This document shows positions 42,781 to 64,000 of a stretch of DNA of 64,000 bases, in pieces. Numbering within the stretch: position 1 is the stretch's first letter; every line of letters begins with the position of its first letter. This DNA is from Mixophyes australis. Taxonomy: Eukaryota; Chordata; Amphibia; Anura; Limnodynastidae. The notes under the pieces are model-generated. The model was not told where the DNA came from and did no database searches. It worked only from the letters and a program-made list of their open reading frames with translations. Where the stretch lies: positions 369,150,624 to 369,214,623 of the forward strand of contig JAVHZZ010000002.1 in the NCBI GenBank assembly GCA_036250195.1, given 5' to 3'. A program made the translations under genes and the position numbers.

Positions 42781-43394
42781 TACTATCACCGGCTAGCGAC
42801 GCACCGGAAACGTCGCCGGGCTACATCGGAAACGCACCCCCTGGTATGTCGTTAAGCGGAAGTAGATGAGGCTCTGGCCGCCATCTTGTATATTGGCAAA
42901 TGAAGTAAGTAGAACTATAAGTTTGTGTGTGTCTTTCCAGCAATTGGTAGTGTTTTAAATTGTGTATCTCGGTGATAGAAACTTAACCGTACGATAACAT
43001 GAATATCGAATCAAAGCAGCTATTTTTTTAACATTTGTTTACCACAAGCAGGATTGGGTTACGCAATACACTGTAAGCGTATACTGCGCATGTGCGATAA
43101 ATAACTGGTGAATTCGTGTCGTGAACACAAATGCGCGTGCGCAGTAAGTTGTCTGTGCTCTCTGGCATACTGATGCGCATGCGTAGTTGTGTTCCTGGCG
43201 AGTGGACCACATGGAGGAGCATGCGCAGTGTGTATTGCGTCGGGAAGTGACGTCACGTTGGGCAGCTCAGCCCTCTCCGCCAGTCTCGTAGATCGGAGCA
43301 GGGCCTCTATTTTCCGCTGTGTAGCACGGCGTAACCGAGCAGAGAACACCGACGTGCAGCAGGAGAGCACGGAGCGGAGGCGTCCGTCACCCAG
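42781..43394. promoter_or_regulatory. Bidirectional SDF2/SUPT6H promoter region
   Basis: The roughly 0.6 kb between the SDF2 start codon and the putative SUPT6H first-exon donor is CpG-rich compared with its surroundings and dense in factor motifs. There are four NRF1-like near-palindromes (43085-43096, 43132-43143, 43174-43185, 43219-43228), a perfect CRE TGACGTCA (43248-43255), a YY1-type GCCGCCATCTTG (42877-42888) and ETS-like CGGAAGT at about 42857. Such motif sets are typical of TATA-less housekeeping bidirectional promoters. Activity is inferred from motifs and gene arrangement. Confidence 0.7.
43260..43394 (+). other. SUPT6H: Putative SUPT6H noncoding first exon (donor at 43395)
   Basis: GC-rich sequence ends in CACCCAG followed by GTGAGA, a strong splice donor at 43395, just downstream of the CRE and NRF1 cluster. 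The next SUPT6H exon starts at 50295 after a TTTCAG acceptor, with the ATG 27 bases in. A 5'-UTR exon here is therefore likely. The 5' end is only a guess. Confidence 0.5.
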
Positions 43395-43814
43395 GTGAGA
43401 CCGGTCTCTTTTCCCCCAGGTACTCCATGGACTTGTACTCTCCTTAGGCCAGCTGAGCTGATGGCTGCCCTACAGGCCTCACTCTGGGCACATCTGAGAT
43501 GGGGTACTGACTACTGATGGAGAGATGTGGACATAGACGATGAAACATTGTTATAACAGGCTTTGAGAACCCAGCTACCGTGAAACTACAAGTCACAGCA
43601 GACCATGCCATCCTTTTGGATACTATGGGCTACTGGGACTTGTACCACCATCTGATTTAGAACTACAAGTTTCCTACTTTATATAGAGATATATAGTGTC
43701 ACATCAATGTGTGCAGTTTAGGTGGCAATTTGTCTATGTTGCTGGTGGGAGGGACTTAATATGTTTGTTTAAAAAATAAAGCCAAAACCCACCACCACCC
43801 TATATATTAGAGTA

Positions 43815-44150
43815 TGTGGGGCAGCACGGTGGTTCAGTGGTTATCACTTCTGCCTCACAGGATTGGGGTCATGAGTTAAATTCCCGTCCATGGCCTTATC
43901 TGTGAGGAGTTTGTATGTTCTCCCTGTGTTTGTTTGTGTGGGTTCCCACCGGGTGCTCCGGTTACCTCCCACACTCCAAAAACATACTGGTAGGTTAATT
44001 GGCTGCTAACAAATTGACCCTAGTCTGTCTCTGTGTGTGTATGTTAGGGAATTTAGACTGTAAGCCACAATGGGGCAAGGACTGATGTGAGGGAGTTCTC
44101 TGTACAGCGCTGCGAAATTAGTGGCGCTATATAAATAAATGGTGATTATG
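43815..44150 (+). mobile_element. tRNA-derived SINE, full length
   Basis: Head GGGGCAGCACGGTGGTTCAG, B-box-like GAGTTAAATTCC, body AACATACTGGTAGGTTAATT, tail CTGTACAGCGCTGCGAAATT with a short AAATGGTGATT end. It lies in SUPT6H intron 1, sense. Confidence 0.85.
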
Positions 44151-44303
44151 TACCAGTATTTCAGGATTCATGTGTAATTCCCAGGCATTATTTTTATAGA
44201 TTACTAGATTTTCGTGGTACTGGGTTATCCATTAGAGCAGGGGTTGGCAACCTTTTTCTATCGGAGTGCCGGCTAAAATCTAGTCAAGCCCAGGTGTGCC
44301 AGT

Positions 44304-44307
<4 letters not shown>

Positions 44308-44396
<89 letters not shown>
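44308..44396. repeat. (GT)n(AT)n microsatellite
   Basis: A GT run passing into a long AT run, inside the hAT element, capable of cruciform or slipped structures. Confidence 0.95.
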
Positions 44397-44401
<5 letters not shown>

Positions 44402-44526
44402 AAATTATCTCTCATTTTATGAGGCTAATATCATAACAGTAAGGGACCAGCAAAAAAAAATGTTATGCCGCACAGTAGTGCCCCAGTTCACATCATACCT
44501 CATAATTGTGCCCCCAATTCATCTTA

Positions 44527-44815
44527 TGCCACATAGTTGTGTCCCCAATTCATACTTTGCCACAGTTGCCCCCATAAATACATAGTATTTCACAGTTGCC
44601 CCCTAAATTCATAGTATGTCACAGTTCCCCCAGAAAATCATAGTATTTCACAGTTGCCCCCAGAAACACATAGTATTTCACAGTTGCCCCCAGAAACACA
44701 TAATATGCCACAGTTGCCCCCAGAAACACATAATATGCCACAGTTGCCCCCAGAAACACATAATATGCCACAGTTGCCCCCAGAAACACATAATATGCCA
44801 CAGTAATGTCCCCAT
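44527..44815. repeat. 30-bp minisatellite inside the hAT element
   Basis: About nine units of a 30-base period (core CACAGTTGCCCCCAGAAACA). They diverge on the left and are identical over the last four units, so the array has been expanding from one side. 30 is a multiple of 3, so it gives repetitive open frames on both strands; these are not genes. Confidence 0.92.
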
Positions 44816-44937
44816 TGACTCTTATGGCCTCAGAATTGAATGAAAAAAAAAATTAGGACACTAATAAATTAATAAAAAATTAGATAATTTTATACTTACT
44901 TAGCAGTGAAACAGTCCGCAAAGGTGCTTGGGAGGAA

Positions 44938-45137
44938 CTGCGCTGCCGGCACTGTACTGCTGCGCAGGCGCAGCAGTTCAGCTCTTCTCCGGCTGTCATT
45001 TTTAATAAATGACAGCCGGAGAAGTGCTGAGCTGTTGCGCTTGCGCAGCAGTTCAGTGTTGGGGAAGGAATGACAGCCGGAGAAGAGCTGAACTGCTGCG
45101 CTTGCGCAACAGTTCAGCTCTTCTCCGGCTGTCATTT
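44938..45137. repeat. Cluster of four ~45-50-bp copies in alternating orientation
   Basis: The unit (GACAGCCGGAGAAGAGCTGA plus CTGCTGCGC...GCGCA) occurs antisense at about 44950-45000, sense at 45009-45055, sense at 45070-45105 and antisense at 45100-45137. The first two and the last two pairs are head-to-head palindromes. Located at the right end of the hAT element. Confidence 0.8.
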
Positions 45138-45208
45138 AGAACAGTCGGACGGCGTGCCAGGACTCAAGGGGCTGCGTGCCACGGGGGTTGCCGACCCCTG
45201 CATTAGAG

Positions 45209-46683
45209 GCTATTGTAGTACATGTTTAAGTGGCATGTTTTTGGGGTTTGCATTATATTTTATCTTCTGTTGAGTGAAAAAGGTGCATGTAGGTCAGCAT
45301 CTGTCTTACAATTCCAGTTAAAATGTTTAAAAAAAAACAACAGAACACTTTCTAGACCATACTATTGTATTAAAAACATTATACCCTTTGATATTATCAT
45401 GCAGTACTTTCATTTACCAGTTTCAAATTTCCAATTACATATTTTTAAGACTAATTGTTTTTAAAGATGAAAGTTAGCTTTTTTAAAGTTATTTTCTGCA
45501 ACACATTTTTTTTCTTGCATATATTAGCAATATATTGTTTGAATGTATTTAGTTGAAATGTTTTGTAAAGAAAGAAATATCCATATGCACAAACTGTTTA
45601 TCTTTTCCAGCAGAAACTATAAATGGAAGTCTGTTTTCACACGACTCTCAGTTGATACAAAGAAATTGCTACTTTTAACTGGCCCAGTTAGCAATTTTAA
45701 ACATCTTAGATTTTGTCAACTTTGTATCCCCTTGAATTTTAGTTTGTGTTCTTCTTGAGGTATAAGGTCAAAGTTAAGACCTAATCTAAGTCAGTTGGAA
45801 GTTGTTTCTGTCCTACAACATTTTGATGTTGTATCACTTCCCAAGTGAAATTACTATTTGGCATTAACGTATAGGAAAAGCTGTGCACTACTGAGCTGAA
45901 TAATATACATGAAATGACTGGAGTGTTTATAACATGACATGTCCATCATACTCACCAACATTTCACACATCTGCAGCTGGTAGCCCTGTTAGGAAGGGAG
46001 GTGCTTCTATACCTAAGCAGGCAATATCTGAGTGTCGGCTTTGTAGATTTATTGTGCAAAAGTGCTTTGTGTTGATTGGTTGGTTGGTTAATACATAGGG
46101 GCTGGACCAGGGTTTTTACAGTAACTCAGATGCCTGTAGAATCAGTGTTTGACCTGTATCCGATCCCATCAGGGGCTGCAGCTGTCTGTAGTGGAGTGGG
46201 AAGGTAACAGCTGCAGTGGACAGTTAGATTAACATTAAATAACTTATTTTTCCTCCATGGTTTATATCTGACAATGTAAATGTTGGGGTTTGGTGGTCCT
46301 TTAATATGTGTTGTTCCTGTGCCTTAGCTATTTTGGTGTTTATTGAGATTGAGTTATATGAAACCGAAAAGTGTTTTCATATTGGCGTTTCATGAACAAA
46401 TACATTGAATGCAAACCATAGCATACGGAAAATGAAAGCCGGAAGGGGAACAGAAACAAGAACAATGCAATGCATGTGGCCTTTAAACTGGATAGGTTTT
46501 ATTTGTGGCCTATAAACCACATCAATTTATTACATAATTAGAGCTGGGATTTCAAATGATTAATTTGCTTTATTATTTTGATTTTTAATGGTCTTTGCTT
46601 CCGCTGTGATAATGCAATATATATGTTCTCACTGGGAATCTATAGGTGTCACAGGAGGGCCTGGTAATACCTAATTATTCTCT
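45209..46683. other. SUPT6H intron 1, central part, no gene
   Basis: AT-rich intronic sequence; no exon or known repeat seen. Confidence 0.4.
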
Positions 46684-47018
46684 ATCATCATCATCATTTA
46701 TATAGTGCCACTGATTTTGCAGCACTGTACAGAGAACTCACTCACATCGGTCCCTGCCCCATGGTAGCTTACAGTCTAAATTCCCTAACATACATACACA
46801 CAGGCAGACAGGCAGAGAGACTAGGGTCAATTTGATGCAAGCCAATTAACCTACTAGTATGTTGTTGGATTGTCGGAGGAAACCGGAGCATCCAGAGGAA
46901 ACCCACACAAATACGGGGAGAACATACAAACTCCTCACAGATAAGGCCATGGTCGGGAATTGAACTCATGACCCCAGTCCTGTGAGGCAGAAAGTGCTAA
47001 CCACTAAGCCACCATGCT
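46684..47018 (-). mobile_element. tRNA-derived SINE, full length
   Basis: Antisense copy: (ATC)n, tail with GCAGCACTGTACAGAGAACT, body GTCAATTTGATGCAAGCC, and head antisense of GTTAGCACTTTCTGCC with the AGCCACCATGCTG end. In SUPT6H intron 1. Confidence 0.85.
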
Positions 47019-48385
47019 GACTCATGTTCTGCTCTTCTGACCATGTGTGGTAGCTGCTCATCCATTGTCTTTTTATATGATATGACCCTTTTACTTAAAA
47101 TAAAATTCCAAACTTTACTGGAAACAATTGGACTCTGCATAAGTCAAGCCGTTTTTCAGTATAGGAAGGAATGTTAGTAATTGGTGGTAATGGCAAACAA
47201 TAGATATCCAAAATTATCTGTTGTACAATAAGGCTCACCTTTTCCGCTTGCATTAACTTTGGTGTTTCAGATAATTTTGTTTATAAAACAGTGCATTTGC
47301 TATTTTGATAACATGCTCATATGTGTTATTCTTTTAATAGGGAGAGTGATAATATATTGCAATGTATGCTACTCTGTACCGACAACACATAGGTAAACAT
47401 TGCAGACTGATGCATTTCTCTGCATGCAGTATAGTTTGTTCCAAACCAAATGTGTTTTGTGCTGGAATATTTCTTGGCTGATAAGAACACTGCAAGGCGT
47501 AGGAGAAAGGCTCTTCCATTTTCTGCAGTCCCACTCATGGTGATAGTTGCTATTGCTCATCTTGGCATCTGTTCCCTTCAGAGTTTAAATTAAATGGAAT
47601 TATTTCGTCCAGCATTTCTACAAATCTTTGTTTGACTATTTCAACACTTAACATGCCATCTTGTTTTGTGCACTGGTCTCTGCTTATAATAAAAAGGAGT
47701 GATAAAGTAATGGGCCCTTAGAGATTTCTGAAGTGCTCAATTAACATTTTTCACAAATAGTTTTGGAATAAGTGTCCACATTGAAGCTGATCAGAGTTCT
47801 TCCCAGAAAATTTTGCCAGCTGTGTGGCATTAAGAAGCAGCCGGGTGCGGGCACTTGTAATACTTTGCAATAATAATGAAAAATGTTGGAGGTTATTGCC
47901 CACATCTGCCAGGACTGGTCAGACTGGTGGTCAGTGGTCTAACACACACTGCTGGCTGTAGTGTTTACATAGTGCCTGTTCTAATAGGAGAAACAATGGT
48001 TTATTCTATTATAATAGGACTTTGTTGGGCTGTCAGAGCTGGGTAGCAAATAAAAAGAGCTGGGTAGAGCACCTGGGAAATAGGTGCTGGGGAGAACACT
48101 GCAGATTTTTTTCCTATTGTTCGTTTTCCTTGTAATTTAAATAATCTGGGTGTGTGGTCATGGAATGGATCTATGTCCAGTTTAATACATGTATGGCCAG
48201 ATTGGACATAGGTCCTGTTGTTCGCCTTTGGAAGAGAACAGAATCTTCCCCTGTGTGGGCAGTTTAATACCCCTCCGCTCCATCATTGGTTTTTTAAGGC
48301 AACAAAATACAGTGTCAGAGATACAAAATACTATTGCACATAAAAGAGAACAGGTGTAGATGTGAGACAAAAGGGTAAAGGGGCC
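47019..48385. other. SUPT6H intron 1, no gene
   Basis: No exon or recognised repeat; short frames on the minus strand have no homology I can see. Confidence 0.35.
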
Positions 48386-49090
48386 CCTGCTCATGAGAGC
48401 TTACATTCTAGAGGAATAGGGCAGTGCTGAGACAATAGAAGGTAATAGGACATAGTGAGCGTGGGACTGGAGCTGGTAGAATGTGCAGAGGTGACAGGAT
48501 CAGGTGTGCTAGAGATAATAGGCTATAGTGAAGAGGTGGGTTGATTGCTTAAAAGACTGATGATTGGGAGATAGTCTGGTCAGGTGGGCTAGGGAGCTCC
48601 ATAAATGGGGAGCCGCACAGCAGAAGTCTTGAAGGTGATGCAAGTGAGAGATGGTTACCAGGGAAGAGGAGAGACAGGTCAGAGTCGGAAGGCAAGAGGG
48701 AATGTATCTAGAGATGAGGGTATTGATGTGTTTAGGGGTTGGTGATGGTGTGCAGCTTGATTTACTATTTGGAGAAAATAGGGAACCATAGCAGGGGTTT
48801 GCAGTGGACATGAAGCAGTGAGAGAAAGTTAGTCTGGATGTGGCATATAGAGGGGAAAGATGGATGAGGCTAAGGCCAGATAGTAGTAGGTTACAGTAGT
48901 CCAGATGGGAGATACTGAGAGAATGGGTAAAGGTTTTTATTATGGGCTATGTGAGAAAGGGGTGTATTCTGGCAATGTTTTGAAGGAGGAGGCGGCATAA
49001 TATTTGTCATGAAGCTACGAGCAGTCATGGGTGACTGCAAGGCTTCGTGCTTGGGAAACAGGGGAGATACTAATAATGTCAACCATGTGG
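48386..49090 (-). mobile_element. L2-like LINE 3' fragment, antisense to SUPT6H
   Basis: The minus strand carries the ORF2 C-terminus with breaks (KTLPEYTPFSH-type start, SKLQ-like region, FCCAAPHLWSSLAHL, SPNHQSFKQSTHLF). It ends in a 3' UTR with the antisense of GAGAGCTTACATTCTAGAGG (48395-48414), the usual L2-type AATGTAAGCTCTC motif. 5'-truncated and decayed. Confidence 0.55.
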
Positions 49091-49539
49091 GAAACTGGAG
49101 GAGCGGTTGTAACACACACACACACCCTCTTATAGGAACTGTCATCTGATGTTTTCTCTGTTTGTTCTCCAATTGTATATTTTAAAACCCAATCAGAAGC
49201 ATCTCATATAGTAGCACTCAGCATAGGGACCCAAAAGAACAAAAGCAAACACAAATCACCAAAAAGGAATATTCATTTTGTTTTTTTGTCAGCTTATTAA
49301 TATTTGCTAAAAACATTACAAGCTGTACATTTATTTGCAGAATATCTTAAAAAATAGTTGGAAATAATGTGATTAAAGAATATAGAAAAGTGAACCCTAG
49401 GGCTTCACGATATTTAGAATCGGTAGATATTTTATATTTTTCTGTCTTAATGTTAGATATCCTTTTCTCACTTGTTAATTTTTATATTGATTCTTAGTGG
49501 ATTAATGCTTCTCAACTTTTTATTCATCATGAGCGAGAA

Positions 49540-49760
49540 TCTTTTGTTCTCTTTCCTATTATTGGGGGACACTGCGAGACATTGGGTGTAGTAGATGGGA
49601 CTAGGAGTTTAGGTACTTATCAACTTGTTTGTTCCTCACACTCCTCCCCTACTATGCCTCTTCTCTCCAGCTCAGACCTCGGTTATTTCTAAGTGCCTAG
49701 GAGATAGGTCACTTCGGTATAGGCTCCTGCTCTTTTTATCTGATTAGATTTTGTATCGGT
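49540..49760 (+). mobile_element. DIRS terminal fragment
   Basis: TTCTCTTTCCTATTATTGGG, then GGACACTGCGAGACATTGGG and the TCTCTCCAGCTCAGACCTCG leader resemble the left ends of the DIRS copies in this window. No coding part is attached. Confidence 0.5.
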
Positions 49761-50321
49761 ACAGCTCATATCATCTCCACTATAGTGTATGCATGTCACA
49801 CTGTGATACTACTGGGTATTGATCACTTCTATCATGTTGTATCGCAACTACCGTATCAGCGTTGATTTTATTATATGATTTACGTGTTCTAATTTAGCTG
49901 GTATGCTTTATATGTTGGGGGAAATTGCACTTATATATACATTTTTATATATCCCCGTGGATTGTTTATATCTTATTTTATTCTCTGCTGCCTGTATAAT
50001 AGTAGTGATCTATAATGTATCAAATTGAAAATGCTAGCAACACTGCTCTGTTTCTATTATTGTATAGTTGCTACAATCCACTTATGTAGCACACTCATAC
50101 CATATGATTTGCTGAGTAAGATTTCATTTCTGCCTTTGTGGATCGTCCATGCTAGTTATCCAGGTCACTGGTGACCCTGCTGCCCCGCATGTGTGAAAAT
50201 ACACAACAGTTACTCCAGAAATGGTAAATTGAATTTGTATCATGCATTCAGAATCTTCTGTTATGCCTTCTTAATGTTCATTATTTAGTTTCAGAAACCT
50301 TAATTGCAAAAGTAAAGAACC

Positions 50322-64000
<13,679 letters not shown>

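Larger units (their letters stand above)
44238..45200. mobile_element. 963-bp non-autonomous hAT element
   Basis: Ends CAGGGGTTGGCAACC and GGTTGCCGACCCCTG. A perfect 8-bp target duplication CATTAGAG lies at 44230-44237 and 45201-45208. The interior holds a (GT)n(AT)n run (about 44308-44395), a 30-bp-period tandem array (about 44527-44815) and a cluster of inverted repeats (about 44938-45137). No transposase frame. It is in SUPT6H intron 1. Confidence 0.92.

Noticed and set aside
42364..42789. 141-residue reading that extends SDF2 exon 1 through intron 1
   Set aside because: Residues after the Gly-Ser-Gly are read through the GTAAGG donor into a microsatellite; splicing to 41530 restores the MIR domain. 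The apparent start upstream of MMK is GTG, not ATG.
44527..44815. 30-bp regular repeats resembling a CRISPR array or a repeat-protein gene
   Set aside because: The units are contiguous without unique spacers, lie inside a hAT transposon in vertebrate DNA, and are open on both strands only because the period is a multiple of three.

Overview
The window looks like amphibian (probably anuran) nuclear DNA. It has vertebrate genes with many small exons and long introns. It also carries a repeat load typical of a large frog genome: DIRS-like tyrosine-recombinase retroelements, Tc1/mariner and hAT elements, L1- and L2-like LINEs, and a tRNA-headed SINE ending in (GAT)n. No species call is possible from sequence alone.

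Four protein-coding genes are supported by exon-by-exon reading with in-phase splice sites. (1) 1610-8047 (+): the last five coding exons of BLTP2 (KIAA0100/hobbit), a bridge-like lipid-transfer protein. (2) 10359-21143 (+): all 12 coding exons of RSKR (SGK494), a predicted AGC-like Ser/Thr kinase with intact HRD, DFG and APE motifs. (3) 33510-42780 (-): all three coding exons of SDF2, an ER-lumen MIR-domain protein ending HSEF. (4) 50322-64000 (+): coding exons 2-20 (the last cut by the window edge) of SUPT6H/SPT6, the histone chaperone and transcription elongation factor. SDF2 and SUPT6H are head to head around a promoter with NRF1-like, CRE and YY1 motifs (42781-43394).

Layout: BLTP2 3' part with a large nested DIRS in its antepenultimate gap (0-9 kb); RSKR with TE-rich introns (10-22 kb); an intergenic TE block of L2, solo LTR, hAT MITE, L1 and SINEs (22-33 kb); SDF2 with a nearly complete Tc1 in intron 2 (33-43 kb); SUPT6H with a 963-bp hAT element and SINEs in its long first intron and DIRS copies in later introns (43-64 kb).

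The same four genes are neighbours in mammals (RSKR-KIAA0100-SDF2-SUPT6H on human 17q11.2), but here the BLTP2-RSKR pair is flipped relative to SDF2-SUPT6H. The most distinctive structural event is a 190-bp inverted copy (189/190 identical) of an internal L1 segment from 30.67-30.86 kb. It is pasted into RSKR intron 6 between 27-bp direct repeats. I found no coherent novel gene system; the novelty here is in genome rearrangement and transposon nesting.
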